Source of the DNA: Actinomycetota bacterium
Lineage (GTDB): Bacteria > Actinomycetota > Actinomycetes > Actinomycetales > Microbacteriaceae
Direction: 5' to 3'
Length of the DNA: 20,158 nt
NCBI GenBank assembly: GCA_027728145.1
Contig: JAQBZV010000002.1
Coordinates: forward strand, 1-20,158
Shown: in pieces, positions 1 through 8,509 of the stretch
Position numbering within the stretch: the stretch's first letter is position 1
Layout of the letters: every line of letters starts with the position of its first letter
Translations under genes and position numbers: made by a program
Notes under the pieces: generated by a model
Databases searched by the model: none
The model's input: only the letters and a program-made list of their open reading frames with translations
Told to the model about the DNA's origin: nothing

Positions 1-852
1 ACCCTTCTCCGTAATCACGTGCACGATCACGGGGGCGCTGCGGTCTTTGGCCTGCTGGAGCACCCGTTCCACGTCCTCGATGTTGTGACCATCGACCGGG
101 CCCAGGTATTTCATGTCCAGGTTGGAGTACAGGGCCTCATTGTTGGCGAACCGGGTCAAGAACCCACGAGCACCTCCTCGAATACCGCGATACAGCGCCT
201 TACCCGGCATGCCGAACAGGGAGAGAAAGCGTTCTGTGCCGGACTTGAAGGCTCTATAGGAGCTTCGAGAGCGAACACCGGAGAGGAACCTCGCCATCCC
301 ACCGATCGTCGGAGCGTAGGAGCGACCGTTGTCATTGACCACGATGATGAGGTTGCGCTCGTTGTCGTGAGAGATGTTGTTGAGCGCCTCCCAGGTCATT
401 CCTCCGGTCAGCGAACCGTCGCCGACAATGGCCACCACGAAGCGATCGTCCTGGTTTTGCATCTGGAACGCGCGAGAGATTCCTTCTGCCCAACTGAGGG
501 AACTTGAAGCGTGAGAGCTTTCGACGATGTCATGCTCTGATTCGCTGCGCTGCGGGTATCCAGCCAAGCCACCCTTGTGACGAAGGGCAGAAAAATCTTT
601 TCGCCCGGTCAGGATTTTGTGCACATAGGACTGGTGTCCGGTGTCCCAGATGAAAGGGTCACGGGGCGAGTCGAAAACGCGGTGCAAAGCGATGGTCAGC
701 TCGACAACGCCAAGGTTTGGACCCAGGTGTCCTCCTGTGCGCGACACCTCCTCGATGAGGAAAGCCCTGATCTCTTCGGCGAGCTCGAGAAGCTGTTTTC
801 CCGAGAGCTCCTTGAGGTCTGCGGGTGAGTTGATCGCGTCGAGAAGTGCCAT
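1..852 (-). CDS. dxs: 1-deoxy-D-xylulose-5-phosphate synthase, N-terminal part (runs off the window)
   Basis: Condenses pyruvate with glyceraldehyde 3-phosphate, using thiamine diphosphate, in the first step of the MEP isoprenoid pathway in the cytoplasm. The visible 284 residues are the N-terminal ThDP-binding part. They include the GGHLGPNLG segment (His41), TGHQ (His73), HASSSLSWAEG near 114-124, and the Mg/ThDP motif GDGSLTGG (144-151) followed by VNDN about 27 residues later. The reading frame is open to the window edge, so the C-terminal half (transketolase-like Pyr and C-terminal domains) lies outside. The ATG at 852 is chosen because MALLDAINSPADLK is a typical DXS start. There is no clear Shine-Dalgarno sequence; TAGAGT lies exactly 6 nt upstream of the ATG, as in leaderless mRNAs. 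It lies 56 bp downstream of the aconitase gene on the same strand. Family assignment is certain. Confidence 0.96.
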   Translation of the reverse strand, partial: MALLDAINSPADLKELSGKQLLELAEEIRAFLIEEVSRTGGHLGPNLGVVELTIALHRVFDSPRDPFIWDTGHQSYVHKILTGRKDFSALRHKGGLAGYPQRSESEHDIVESSHASSSLSWAEGISRAFQMQNQDDRFVVAIVGDGSLTGGMTWEALNNISHDNERNLIIVVNDNGRSYAPTIGGMARFLSGVRSRSSYRAFKSGTERFLSLFGMPGKALYRGIRGGARGFLTRFANNEALYSNLDMKYLGPVDGHNIEDVERVLQQAKDRSAPVIVHVITEKG

Positions 853-864
853 ATCTACACTCTA
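853..864 (-). promoter_or_regulatory. possible leaderless promoter -10 of dxs
   Basis: Reading on the minus strand, TAGAGT (859-864) is followed by GTAGAT and then the dxs ATG. A TANNNT hexamer 6 nt before an ATG is the actinobacterial arrangement for transcripts that begin at the start codon. No convincing -35 is seen. Read-through from the aconitase gene is the alternative source of transcript. Confidence 0.35.
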
Positions 865-908
865 TGAGGTGTTCTCTGATGACACACACCAGAAACCTGG
901 GACCTCGC

Positions 909-3599
909 TTAGAGCAGTGACCTCAGCACATACTGGAGGATTCCACCATTGCGGTAGTAGTCCGCTTCCGCCGGGGTGTCGATGCGCACTGGCGCATCAA
1001 AAGTCACCGTGTCTTTCCCGGGAGCGGAGTGCTCACTCGGCTCCGCGACCACGCGCACCGACGAGGGAGTGACTCCATTGTTGAGTTCGGTAATGCCCTC
1101 AACACTAAAAATCTCAGTCCCGTCGAGACCTAGGGAGTGGGCGGTTTGCCCCGCGGGGAATTGGAGTGGCACAACTCCCATGCCGATCAGGTTGGACCGG
1201 TGGATGCGCTCAAAGCTCTCGGCAATGACGACTCGAACACCGAGAAGGTTCGTACCCTTAGCAGCCCAGTCCCTGGAGGAACCAGAGCCATACTCTTTGC
1301 CCGCAAGGACCACCAGTGGCACGCCGGCAGCACGGTAGCTTTCTGCCGCGTCATAGATGAACGCTTGGTCGCCGGACTTCGTCGTGAAGTCACGGGTAAA
1401 GCCACCCTCAACGCCGTCAAGAAGGAGATTCTTCAATCGAATGTTCGCGAAGGTGCCACGAATCATCACTTCGTGATTCCCGCGCCGGGAGCCATAGGAA
1501 TTGAAATCCAGACGGTCAATACCGTGCTCGCTCAAATAACGACCAGCGGGAGACTCAGCTTTGATGGACCCGGCAGGACTGATGTGGTCAGTGGTGACCG
1601 AGTCACCAAGCAGAGCCAGAACCCTGGCGCCTGTAATGTCGGTGACCGCGGAGGGCTCCAGGGTCATCCCATCAAAATATGGGGGTTTTCTGACGTAGGT
1701 TGAGGAGGAATCCCATTCGAAGGTGTCTCCTGTCGGAGTGGGCAGTGACTGCCAGCGCTCATCGCCGTCGAACACGGTTTTGTATTGGGTGAGGAACATC
1801 TGGGTGTCAATCGACGAATCGATAGTCGCCTGCACCTCGGCGGCCTCTGGCCAAATGTCGGCGAGAAACACGTCGGTGCCAGCAGAGTCTTGACCCAGCG
1901 GCTGGGTGTCGAAGTCGAAGTCCATCGTTCCCGCGAGTGCATAAGCGATAACCAGCGGAGGGCTCGCAAGATAGTTCATTTTGACGTCGGGGTTAATCCG
2001 ACCCTCAAAGTTTCGGTTTCCCGACAGCACTGCCGTCACCGCGAGGTCGTGGTCGTTAACAGCCTGGGAGATCTCTTCGTCCAGCGGTCCGGAGTTTCCG
2101 ATACAGGTGGTGCACCCGTAACCGACAAGGTAGAAACCGAGTGACTCCAGGTCGTCCATCAACCCGGCCTTTTCGTAGTAGTCGGTCACAACTTTGGAGC
2201 CGGGAGCCAGCGTGGTCTTGACCCAGGGTTTTGACTTCAGCCCCTTCATCGCGGCATTACGAGCCAGCAGGCCGGCAGCCAACATCACCGAGGGGTTGGA
2301 GGTGTTGGTGCACGAGGTAATGGCGGCAATCGTCACCGCGCCATTGGCGATGTCGAAGCTTTCTGAGCCGCGCGTGACAGAAACCTCGGACCGAGCGGTC
2401 TGGTCAGAGAGGAAGCCCTCCAGGTCTTTGTGGAACTGCTCTCTCGCGTGGTCGAGCTCAATGCGATCCTGAGGTCGACGGGGGCCCGCAATGCTGGGCA
2501 CGACGGTAGAAAGATCCAGTTCCATGTATTCGGAGTAGCGGGGCTCAACACTGGGCTCGTGCCAGAGTCCTTGGGCCTTCGAATAGGCCTCCACCAAAGC
2601 GATTTGATGGGCTGAGCGTCCGGTCAGCTCGAGGTAGTCCAGGGTGACCTGGTCGATGGGGAACATTGCCGCGGTTGAGCCAAACTCAGGGCTCATATTT
2701 CCAATCGTGGCGCGGTTCGCGAGGGGCACCTGGGTGACACCCGCGCCATAAAACTCGACGAACTTGCCCACGACCCCGTGCTCTCGGAGCATCTGGGTGA
2801 TGGTGAGCACAACATCTGTTGCCGTGACCCCGGCTGGGATTGCACCACTGAGCTTGAACCCCACGACCCGAGGAATGAGCATGGAAACGGGCTGCCCCAA
2901 CATGGCCGCCTCGGCTTCAATACCGCCCACACCCCAGCCCAGCACTCCGAGACCGTTCACCATCGTGGTGTGGGAGTCCGTGCCTACACAGCTGTCGGGG
3001 AAGGCTTGAGTCACGCCGTCAATGTCCTTGGTATAGGTGACTTGCGCCAGATTCTCAATGTTCACCTGGTGCACAATGCCGGTCCCAGGGGGCACCACCT
3101 TGAAATTGTTGAAGGCGGATTGGCCCCAACGCAGGAACTGGTATCGCTCACCATTGCGCTCGTATTCGATATCAACGTTGCGCTCAAGAGAATCAGCCTG
3201 TCCGAAAAGGTCCGCGATCACGGAGTGGTCAATCACAAGCTCGGCCGGAGACAGCGGATTCACTTTTCCGGGATCTCCCCCGAGGTCAACAATGGCTTCC
3301 CTCATGGTGGCGAGATCCACAATGCAGGGGACTCCGGTGAAGTCCTGCAACACGACGCGGGATGGGGTGAACTGGATTTCCGTTGACGGCTCTGCGGTCT
3401 CGTCCCAGCCCCCCAGAGTCGCAATCTGCTCGCGGGTGATGTTGGCACCATCTTCAGTGCGCAAAAGGTTCTCGAGCAGAACTTTCAAACTGAAGGGCAG
3501 AGTTGCGTGGCCCTCCACAGCGTCGGTGCGAAAGATTTCATACTCGCGATCGCCCACGGAGAGAGTGTCCTTGGACTGGAAACTGTTGAGAGAACCCAC
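909..3599 (-). CDS. acnA: aconitate hydratase (aconitase A)
   Basis: Interconverts citrate and isocitrate in the TCA cycle, using a [4Fe-4S] cluster. The 896-residue length is normal for the AcnA/IRP1 type. Cluster ligands are visible as Cys430 (SCTNTSNPS) and Cys496/Cys499 ([12 protein letters not shown]). The GTDSHTTM motif near 206-213 and the C-terminal swivel domain ([11 protein letters not shown], then [12 protein letters not shown]) are intact. The start is GTG at 3599, preceded by AAGGGG about 6-8 nt upstream; no ATG is usable before the conserved N-terminal region. An 18-bp near-perfect palindrome lies 30 bp upstream and suggests dedicated control. In other actinobacteria aconitase is regulated by dedicated repressors (AcnR in corynebacteria, TamR in Streptomyces); which applies here cannot be told. 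The DUF3159 gene ends 54 bp upstream on the same strand. Confidence 0.97.
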   Translation of the reverse strand: MGSLNSFQSKDTLSVGDREYEIFRTDAVEGHATLPFSLKVLLENLLRTEDGANITREQIATLGGWDETAEPSTEIQFTPSRVVLQDFTGVPCIVDLATMREAIVDLGGDPGKVNPLSPAELVIDHSVIADLFGQADSLERNVDIEYERNGERYQFLRWGQSAFNNFKVVPPGTGIVHQVNIENLAQVTYTKDIDGVTQAFPDSCVGTDSHTTMVNGLGVLGWGVGGIEAEAAMLGQPVSMLIPRVVGFKLSGAIPAGVTATDVVLTITQMLREHGVVGKFVEFYGAGVTQVPLANRATIGNMSPEFGSTAAMFPIDQVTLDYLELTGRSAHQIALVEAYSKAQGLWHEPSVEPRYSEYMELDLSTVVPSIAGPRRPQDRIELDHAREQFHKDLEGFLSDQTARSEVSVTRGSESFDIANGAVTIAAITSCTNTSNPSVMLAAGLLARNAAMKGLKSKPWVKTTLAPGSKVVTDYYEKAGLMDDLESLGFYLVGYGCTTCIGNSGPLDEEISQAVNDHDLAVTAVLSGNRNFEGRINPDVKMNYLASPPLVIAYALAGTMDFDFDTQPLGQDSAGTDVFLADIWPEAAEVQATIDSSIDTQMFLTQYKTVFDGDERWQSLPTPTGDTFEWDSSSTYVRKPPYFDGMTLEPSAVTDITGARVLALLGDSVTTDHISPAGSIKAESPAGRYLSEHGIDRLDFNSYGSRRGNHEVMIRGTFANIRLKNLLLDGVEGGFTRDFTTKSGDQAFIYDAAESYRAAGVPLVVLAGKEYGSGSSRDWAAKGTNLLGVRVVIAESFERIHRSNLIGMGVVPLQFPAGQTAHSLGLDGTEIFSVEGITELNNGVTPSSVRVVAEPSEHSAPGKDTVTFDAPVRIDTPAEADYYRNGGILQYVLRSLL

Positions 3600-3628
3600 G
3601 ATTACCCCTTACCCGCACTTGCACACGG

Positions 3629-3646
3629 TATCTTTACGTCAAGATA
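3629..3646. promoter_or_regulatory. 18-bp palindrome, candidate operator of acnA
   Basis: TATCTTTACGTCAAGATA has perfect 6-bp arms (TATCTT/AAGATA), and the centre breaks symmetry only at one base pair on each side of ACGT. It lies 30 bp upstream of the acnA GTG, where a repressor would cover promoter or leader. Its AT-rich arms stand out from the surrounding GC-rich DNA. The layout resembles MarR-family (UrtR/TamR-like) operators as I recall them, but the regulator is not in this window. Confidence 0.55.
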
Positions 3647-3653
3647 AATACTA

Positions 3654-4340
3654 TCACCGTGTCGCGGTGGCTCTAGAGCTGTACACAGCCCGGTAAAGCA
3701 ACCAGGTGACCCACAACCAGGCCGCATACAGCGGCAAGCCCATGATGAGTTTGGCCGCCGCCAGTGCCCCAATCGAGGCCGACACATACAACGGTACTTG
3801 GATGAGGAGGCGCAGTCCGAAGAGGCCCGCCCACAACCAGGTGGCCACCGTCGCTATCCGCCTGGTTCCCGGCTGGCTTCGCCATTGGGGGTCCCCTGCG
3901 AGCGCCCCCGCAAGGTAGCCAAGCACGGGTCGGCGCACCAGAAGCGACACCAGCAAAACCCCCAGCCAGAGTCCATTCACCACAAAACCGAGGATGAAGT
4001 TGTCCTCCGCCCGCCCCGACCAAAGGGCAACCCCTGCAGACGCAGCAATGCCGATGAGACCGGCAACCGCCGGCATCGCCGGAGTTTTTTGGATCAGCCG
4101 AACGAGAATAAACACGACCGCAAGTACCACCGGCGCTCCGACCGACAGGACAAGTTCACCGGTCAGCGTGTAGGTGACTAGGAAGCCCAAGCCCGGAGCG
4201 AGAGACTCCACCAACCCCCTGGTTTTTCCTACTGCGTGCCACAGTGCCTCCACCGTCGGCGTCTCGCCTGGCTTTATCGCACCAAAACCAGCACCGCCTA
4301 AAGCTCCCGCCACTGGGTTGTGAGGTGCCGACTCGCTCAC
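3654..4340 (-). CDS. DUF3159 family integral membrane protein
   Basis: A 228-residue membrane protein of the actinobacterial DUF3159 family; its function is not established. After a soluble Gly/Pro-rich N-terminus (about 45 residues), about six hydrophobic segments follow, roughly at 48-65, 68-83, 91-107, 115-135, 163-182 and 190-220. A polar loop near 148-160 (GDPQWRSQPGTRR) sits between the second and last third. The start is GTG at 4340, three bases after the DUF3710 stop, so it is probably co-transcribed and translationally coupled with dut and DUF3710. This order (dut, DUF3710, DUF3159) is also familiar in other actinobacteria, which supports the assignment. There is no catalytic motif from which to infer a role. 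Confidence 0.85.
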   Translation of the reverse strand: MSESAPHNPVAGALGGAGFGAIKPGETPTVEALWHAVGKTRGLVESLAPGLGFLVTYTLTGELVLSVGAPVVLAVVFILVRLIQKTPAMPAVAGLIGIAASAGVALWSGRAEDNFILGFVVNGLWLGVLLVSLLVRRPVLGYLAGALAGDPQWRSQPGTRRIATVATWLWAGLFGLRLLIQVPLYVSASIGALAAAKLIMGLPLYAAWLWVTWLLYRAVYSSRATATR

Positions 4341-4343
4341 TGT

Positions 4344-4967
4344 TTACGCCCCACCAGTCACCGGCGTTTCACCGGTCGGAGGAACTCGAAGGGGTAGCAA
4401 GTCACGAGGAGGCAGCGGGGTGCTTCCTCGGACGACCACGACACGTCGAATCATGGTGTGAATGATCTCAGCAGCCTCCGAGCTGGTGGCAGCTGGCCCA
4501 CCAATCACGGCTCGTAAGAACCAGCGTGGCCCGTCAATGCCCACGAAGCGAACCTTGCGGGAGCTAAACGAGCTTCCTGACTGAACAGGCACTGTCGCCA
4601 AAACCTCAAGGCCAAATGGACCTTCCAGTTCTTTGACCGTGCCACCCTGCTTGGTCACCTGGCCCATGATTTGCGCCCGGATCCCATGCCAGAGGCCGCT
4701 GGAGCGAGGGGCAGCAAAAGGCTGAAGCTGAACCGTGGAACTGTCGTGTTCGAGGGTGACCGCAATCACACGATTGTTGGTCTTGTCGATTTCGAGGCGA
4801 AGCTGCATACCTCTCTTGGGTTCGATGCGCAGAGCACCCAAATCAACCGAGGGTCGGATAGCGCCGGCCTCAGACTCATCCAGAGGTCCGTTTATTTCCC
4901 GATCGATAGGTCCAGACTTCGGGTATTCCTCGTCACCTCCAGCGAGAGTCGTCGCAGTATCGGTCAC
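4344..4967 (-). CDS. DUF3710 domain-containing protein
   Basis: A 207-residue soluble protein of the actinobacterial DUF3710 family; molecular role unknown. The acidic N-terminal stretch (about 1-38) is probably disordered. The conserved core follows, with the pattern VDLGALRI, then VQLQPFAAPRSSGLWHGIR near 79-97 and RFVGIDGPRWFLRAVI near 139-154. The family is often found beside dut, as here. The GTG start at 4967 overlaps the dut stop in a GTGA tetranucleotide. AGGGAGAG upstream of it, inside the end of dut, is a good ribosome-binding site. It is therefore the second cistron of a dut-DUF3710-DUF3159 run. There is no signal peptide or membrane segment. Confidence 0.88.
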   Translation of the reverse strand: MTDTATTLAGGDEEYPKSGPIDREINGPLDESEAGAIRPSVDLGALRIEPKRGMQLRLEIDKTNNRVIAVTLEHDSSTVQLQPFAAPRSSGLWHGIRAQIMGQVTKQGGTVKELEGPFGLEVLATVPVQSGSSFSSRKVRFVGIDGPRWFLRAVIGGPAATSSEAAEIIHTMIRRVVVVRGSTPLPPRDLLPLRVPPTGETPVTGGA

Positions 4968-5419
4968 GCGCTCTCTCCCTGTTGACTAACCCCTGTGGAA
5001 CCGAAACCGCCCGTGTCGCGCTTACTTCCTGGCAATGCCGTCACGGGCTGAAAAAGGGCTCTCGCGACTGGCGAAATCACCAGCTGTGCGATCCGGTCTC
5101 CTGGCTCAATGGTAAAGGTTTCTCGAGGGTCGTGATTAATGACAATCACCGATATTTCTCCGCGATAGCCCGCATCAATTACTCCTGGAGCGTTGACCAG
5201 ACCAATTCCATGCCTCAGAGCCAAGCCGCTGCGCGGCATGACGTAGGCGACATACCCGTGCGGGAGTGCCACCGAGGTCCCGGTGGGAACTAACGCTCGC
5301 TCCCCCGGCGCAAGGGTATGAGCCGACGCTGCGCGAAGGTCCGCGCCGGCGTCGCCAGGGTGAGCATAGGTTGGCTCAACACCGGTAATCAGAACCTCGG
5401 GGGTGAGCTCGTGTGTCAT
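4964..5419 (-). CDS. dut: deoxyuridine 5'-triphosphate nucleotidohydrolase (dUTPase)
   Basis: Hydrolyses dUTP to dUMP and pyrophosphate, keeping uracil out of DNA and feeding dTMP synthesis. All five trimeric-dUTPase motifs are present in the 151-residue protein: DAGADLRA (23-30), PRSGLA (62-67), the GVIDAGYRGEI segment (79-89) with catalytic Asp82, RIAQLVI (109-115) and the C-terminal P-loop-like GGFGSTG (137-143). The ATG at 5419 is chosen because MTHELTPEVLITG matches family length. An upstream in-frame ATG at 5452 would extend over the divergent gene's start. GGAGG lies only 1 nt before the ATG, too close to act normally; TACCCT 6 nt upstream suggests a leaderless mRNA instead. It is the first cistron of the operon. 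Confidence 0.96.
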   Translation of the reverse strand: MTHELTPEVLITGVEPTYAHPGDAGADLRAASAHTLAPGERALVPTGTSVALPHGYVAYVMPRSGLALRHGIGLVNAPGVIDAGYRGEISVIVINHDPRETFTIEPGDRIAQLVISPVARALFQPVTALPGSKRDTGGFGSTGVSQQGESA

Positions 5420-5450
5420 TCCTCCAGGGTATACGTGGTGCAATAGGAGC
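5420..5450. promoter_or_regulatory. 31-bp divergent promoter between dut and the DUF3093 gene
   Basis: Only 31 bp separate the two start codons. On the minus strand TACCCT (5426-5431) ends exactly 6 nt before the dut ATG. A palindromic GTATAC (5429-5434) gives TATACC leftward and TATACG rightward, so one -10-like element could serve both directions. A weak minus-strand -35 (AAGACA) falls inside the DUF3093 coding start, 18 nt from TATACC. Strength and exact start sites cannot be judged from sequence. Confidence 0.4.
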
Positions 5451-5885
5451 ATGTCTTCCTATCGTGAGCGGCTCTCCCCCAGCTGGTGGATGGTTGTAGC
5501 TGTAGGGCTCGTGATGCCCGCCACCCTGCTGATTTTTCTGCCCCTCAGCCCTCTCATAGGCGCTCTGGCTGGGCTAGGTATGTGGGCAGGCAGCCTCGCG
5601 GTTCTCTGGTTTTTCTCCCCCGTCATCCAGGTTGAAGAAGGAACCCTGCGGGTAGGAAACGCTCGCATTGACCTTGCCTTTGTAGGGGAAACCCATGCGT
5701 TTCGCGGCGAGGAGGCCCGACACGAGAAAGGCCCGGGAGCGCACGGGCTCGCGTGGATGAGTCTGCGACCTTGGATTGACCCCGTGGTCAAGATCACCGT
5801 GACGGACTCAGACGACCCCACCCCGTATTGGTTGGTCTCAACGCGCCGCCCCGAGGAACTCATGTCCTCTTTGGTCAAGAACTAG
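5451..5885 (+). CDS. DUF3093 family small membrane protein
   Basis: A 144-residue protein of the actinobacterial DUF3093 family, function unknown. Two hydrophobic helices near 11-32 and 36-56 anchor it in the membrane, leaving a soluble C-terminal domain of about 85 residues (VEEGTLRVG onward, with SLRPWIDPVVKITVTD near 104-119). The start at 5451 gives the expected short N-terminus (MSSYRERLSPSWW). An upstream in-frame start at 5403 would run across the dut start and is rejected. AGGAG sits only 1 nt before the ATG, an unusually short spacing, so initiation may not rely on it. The TAG stop is interlocked with the stop of the convergent DUF4193 gene. Confidence 0.84.
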   Translation: MSSYRERLSPSWWMVVAVGLVMPATLLIFLPLSPLIGALAGLGMWAGSLAVLWFFSPVIQVEEGTLRVGNARIDLAFVGETHAFRGEEARHEKGPGAHGLAWMSLRPWIDPVVKITVTDSDDPTPYWLVSTRRPEELMSSLVKN

Positions 5886-6175
5886 CGGGAGCACTCCTGG
5901 CAGACAGATCCCAGCTTGGTTTCGTGGTCCACCTGGGAACGGTGTTTCACCAAGAAACACTCCACACAGGTGAACTCGTCAGCCTGCGGTGGGAGCACAA
6001 CGACGTCGAGTTCGACGTTGGCAAGGTCCTGCCCTGCCAGCTCAAGCGAGCCTAAATTGTCCGCGTCTTCGGTGTCGACAACACCGGAGAGCTTGTCCGG
6101 AACGCGCTCTTGCAGCGCCTGAATGGATTCAGTGTCTTCTTCGGTCTTGCGTGGGGCGTCGTAATCCGTTGCCAT
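5882..6175 (-). CDS. DUF4193 family protein, probable zinc-binding
   Basis: A 97-residue actinobacterial protein of the DUF4193 family. The acidic N-terminal two thirds (TEEDTESIQ, VDTEDADNLG) are probably flexible. The C-terminal end carries CVEC and CQEC pairs separated by about 18 residues, a four-cysteine arrangement consistent with zinc binding. Function is unestablished; family members are small, conserved and near dut and sepH in many actinobacteria, as here. The ATG at 6175 gives the conserved MATDYDAPR start. An AGGGAG lies about 12 nt upstream, somewhat far. A promoter is visible on the minus strand (6220-6248). The gene is tail-to-tail with the DUF3093 gene, the stops overlapping by 4 bp. 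Confidence 0.9.
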   Translation of the reverse strand: MATDYDAPRKTEEDTESIQALQERVPDKLSGVVDTEDADNLGSLELAGQDLANVELDVVVLPPQADEFTCVECFLVKHRSQVDHETKLGSVCQECSR

Positions 6176-6389
6176 GGTGGTAGTTCACTCCCTCAGTACT
6201 GGGGTGGTGGGGAAAGTCGGCGATAGTTTGCCCGATATTGGCGGTCAATCGCAAACCGTACCCCACAACCGCGCTACAGAGTAACCCGAAGCCCAGACAT
6301 AACACGACGCCACACCCGGAAATATTCTGAATTCCACGCCCGAAGCGTGCCAAGCTATGGGCATCAGCAGTAAGGACGGTGCAAAGACG
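6176..6389. promoter_or_regulatory. divergent intergenic region between DUF4193 and sepH
   Basis: 214 bp with no supported gene. It holds the DUF4193 promoter on the minus strand and a TATTCT -10-like hexamer on the plus strand at 6323-6328 that could drive sepH. A minus-strand frame across 6129-6353 is open but has no family features and overlaps the DUF4193 start, so it is not called. Confidence 0.5.
6220..6248 (-). promoter_or_regulatory. sigma-A-type promoter of the DUF4193 gene
   Basis: On the minus strand TTGACC (6243-6248) is followed after 17 nt by TATCGC (6220-6225), about 45 bp upstream of the DUF4193 ATG. The -35 and the spacing are good; the -10 matches only in its first half. 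Confidence 0.45.
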
Positions 6390-7370
6390 ATGACCACACT
6401 GACCGTTGTCGGCGTCGAAAACGACTCGCTTGTCTTAGTGTCGCAGGATGGCCAACGCTTTTTTGTCCCCCTGACTGATTCTTTGCGCGATGCTGTGCGT
6501 CAGCGTCCTTCTGGAGGCCCCACCGCCCATCGTGTGAGCCCCAAAGACATCCAATCCCATATCCGGCGGGGACTTACCGCACAGCAGGTTGCTGACCTCA
6601 CTGGTGAGGATGTGGCCTACATCCAAAAGTACGAAGGTGCCGTCACTGCGGAGCGACAGTTCATTGTTGACCAGGCGCTCGCTGTCACGGTGACCACCAG
6701 AAACGGTGACGAAACGACTTTTGGTGCCTCAATTCGGGCCCGCCTGGAAGAAATTGCGGCTACCGAAGATGTGTGGACTGCCTGGAAGGAAGAGACCGGC
6801 TGGCTTGTCGAACTCGCCTTCCGCGAGGGAGACGTCGACCACGTGGCCCGCTGGTCTTTTCATCAACGCAAGCACCTGCTGGAACCACTGAACGAAGACG
6901 CCACGGTGCTGTCACGGCATGATCCCATGCCCACCACATTGATTCCCAAGCTCAGCGCCGTCGCGCCCTCTGAGCCCGGACCCGATCGTTTTGATTCGGA
7001 AATCTTCGAATCCTCTGACCTCGGCGAAACGGGTCCGCTACTCGAACCGGTGTCCTACGGGCGAACCGAGGACGACGGTCGTATGGCCGACACCGCCGAC
7101 CTTCTCGAGGTTTTGCGCCGCAAACGTGGCGAAAGAGAACCGGCCCCCTCAGGCGCTGACGACTCACGAACAGCACACCCCGCTACGGGCGGCATCCACT
7201 TGGTCGAGGATGACTCTCCAGATGCCTCGGTGACTCCAATCGGAGGACCACACAGCTCGAGCGACGACGATGACGAACCTGATCCCACACCACCCAAGAA
7301 AAAGCGGCCCGAAATGCCGAGCTGGGACGACATTGTCTTTGGAGCCAGAGGAGACGACGACCCCGCTTAG
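6390..7370 (+). CDS. sepH: cell division protein SepH
   Basis: SepH is the actinobacterial FtsZ partner that promotes FtsZ assembly at the division site. The 326-residue protein has the expected plan. The N-terminal DUF3071 region begins MTTLTVVGVENDSLVLVSQD and contains a helix-turn-helix-like segment at about 50-83 (SPKDIQSHIRRGLTAQQVA). A long acidic linker follows from about 185 to 300. A short conserved C-terminal tail near 304-318 is basic-then-aromatic (KKKRPEMPSWDDIVFG). The ATG at 6390 is preferred over 6357 because it matches the conserved family start; the AAGGA upstream is 13 nt away, so ribosome-site evidence is weak. It sits between DUF4193 and the phosphodiesterase/parC pair, an order seen in other actinobacteria. 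Its stop overlaps the convergent gene by 4 bp. Confidence 0.93.
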   Translation: MTTLTVVGVENDSLVLVSQDGQRFFVPLTDSLRDAVRQRPSGGPTAHRVSPKDIQSHIRRGLTAQQVADLTGEDVAYIQKYEGAVTAERQFIVDQALAVTVTTRNGDETTFGASIRARLEEIAATEDVWTAWKEETGWLVELAFREGDVDHVARWSFHQRKHLLEPLNEDATVLSRHDPMPTTLIPKLSAVAPSEPGPDRFDSEIFESSDLGETGPLLEPVSYGRTEDDGRMADTADLLEVLRRKRGEREPAPSGADDSRTAHPATGGIHLVEDDSPDASVTPIGGPHSSSDDDDEPDPTPPKKKRPEMPSWDDIVFGARGDDDPA

Positions 7371-8494
7371 GCCCAAGCCCCCAGCGGAATAACCGGAACC
7401 TCCCGCTCCGTGGCCGTGAGAGAACCATGTTGGCCCACCATTTTCATGGACTGCGGCGAGGCGACCTCAGAGCGATAGAAGGCCCTCTCCTGCACGGCCA
7501 GGACGAGGACGTCCCCAATGCGTGGGAGCACCTCGTTCGCTACTTCGCCAAAAAGTGAGGCATCGATGGCGTCGGCACGACTGAGCACGAAAGCGTCAGC
7601 GCCGAGGGTTTCACTCCACGCGGCGACAACATCTGCCGTGGCGTCTGGGGTATCCAGGTAGAGCTGTGCCACCCGAGGTTCCCCACCCCACGCTGTGACG
7701 GAGTGAAGCAGCGCTGAGGTTTCGGGAACCATCAGCTTGTGATCATCCGACACATCCAGCATTCCGTGGTCGGCAGTGATCACCAGCCCCTCCTCGTCAC
7801 GGAGGACAGAATCTAGTTCACGGAGTTGTTGATCCAGATCCTCGAGGCGCCTAATCCAGGCCTCGGAGTTCACTCCCGAGGAGTGTCCCGTGCGATCAAG
7901 GCCTGGCCAGTACAGATAGGCCAATGCTCGATTGTTCTCGTCGAAGAACTCTCGAAGACGCTGAAACTGATCCGCGAGTGAGTCGGTGCCCAGAAAAGTA
8001 GCCCCCCGCCAGACGGCTTTCGTGAAGTCGCTGCCGTCAAAGCGTCGCTCACCCATCGATATCGACGGAATTCCGTCCCTCTGGGCAACCTCAAACACCG
8101 TGGGAGACCGTTGCCAGGTTGCCGGTTGAACATGGGGCTCCCAGTTTTTGAGGTGGTTGATGAGCGCGCCAGAGGTGGGGTCCCTCACCGTGTACCCGAC
8201 AATTCCATGCTCGCCGGGGTGCACTCCTGTCGTGAGAGACGTGAGCGCGGATGCCGTGGTGGAGGGGAAACCAGAATCCCCGATGAGTGTGCGTTTTCGC
8301 CACTTCTCAGTCAGCCACCGCGCGTGCCCACGACGTGCCTCTAGGTTTTGGGCTCCCATCCCATCCACGAGAAGCACCGCTGCCTTCGAAACCGGGGCGA
8401 GCCCCAAGGGGTTGTCCTCACCCCGCAGGGCCGCGCCACAACTGGTGAACACATCGGCAAGCCTCACTGTTGCGGCGGTCGTGGGCAGTACCAT
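7367..8494 (-). CDS. alkaline phosphatase superfamily phosphodiesterase / nucleotide pyrophosphatase
   Basis: A 375-residue metal-dependent phosphodiesterase of the nucleotide pyrophosphatase branch of the alkaline phosphatase superfamily. Visible metal and nucleophile residues are Asp44 (LLVDGMG), Thr79/80 ([12 protein letters not shown]), Asp200 and His204 ([10 protein letters not shown]), Asp242-His243 (ITADHGMLD) and a late His in GQHGSL. It has no obvious signal peptide, so it is probably cytoplasmic; the substrate is unknown. The start at 8494 is chosen over 8503 because AGGA lies 8 nt upstream of it (TAGGAT-N7-ATG is also compatible with leaderless initiation). The frame stays open to 9118, but that region is antisense to parC. 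Neighbouring parC diverges after only 12 bp, a pairing also seen in other actinobacteria. Confidence 0.9.
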   Translation of the reverse strand: MVLPTTAATVRLADVFTSCGAALRGEDNPLGLAPVSKAAVLLVDGMGAQNLEARRGHARWLTEKWRKRTLIGDSGFPSTTASALTSLTTGVHPGEHGIVGYTVRDPTSGALINHLKNWEPHVQPATWQRSPTVFEVAQRDGIPSISMGERRFDGSDFTKAVWRGATFLGTDSLADQFQRLREFFDENNRALAYLYWPGLDRTGHSSGVNSEAWIRRLEDLDQQLRELDSVLRDEEGLVITADHGMLDVSDDHKLMVPETSALLHSVTAWGGEPRVAQLYLDTPDATADVVAAWSETLGADAFVLSRADAIDASLFGEVANEVLPRIGDVLVLAVQERAFYRSEVASPQSMKMVGQHGSLTATEREVPVIPLGAWA

Positions 8495-8509
8495 AGGCGC
8501 CATCCTATG
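8492..8509. promoter_or_regulatory. inverted repeat holding the start codons of two divergent genes
   Basis: CATAGG and CCTATG are perfect 6-bp arms around CGCCAT. The left arm contains the phosphodiesterase ATG (minus strand, 8494) and the right arm the parC ATG (plus strand, 8507). On each strand the opposite arm supplies an AGG near ribosome-site distance. Whether the symmetry is functional or a by-product of compaction is not known. Confidence 0.5.

Noticed and set aside
641..1072. Plus-strand open frames opposite dxs and acnA
   Set aside because: They are antisense to strongly conserved enzymes and lack motifs.
6321..6338. Imperfect inverted repeat GGAA...TTCC upstream of sepH
   Set aside because: Only the 4-bp arms match well; this is expected by chance in 200 bp.
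6129..6353. 74-residue minus-strand open frame upstream of DUF4193
   Set aside because: It overlaps the DUF4193 start in another frame and covers its promoter; the hydrophobic stretch has no family resemblance.
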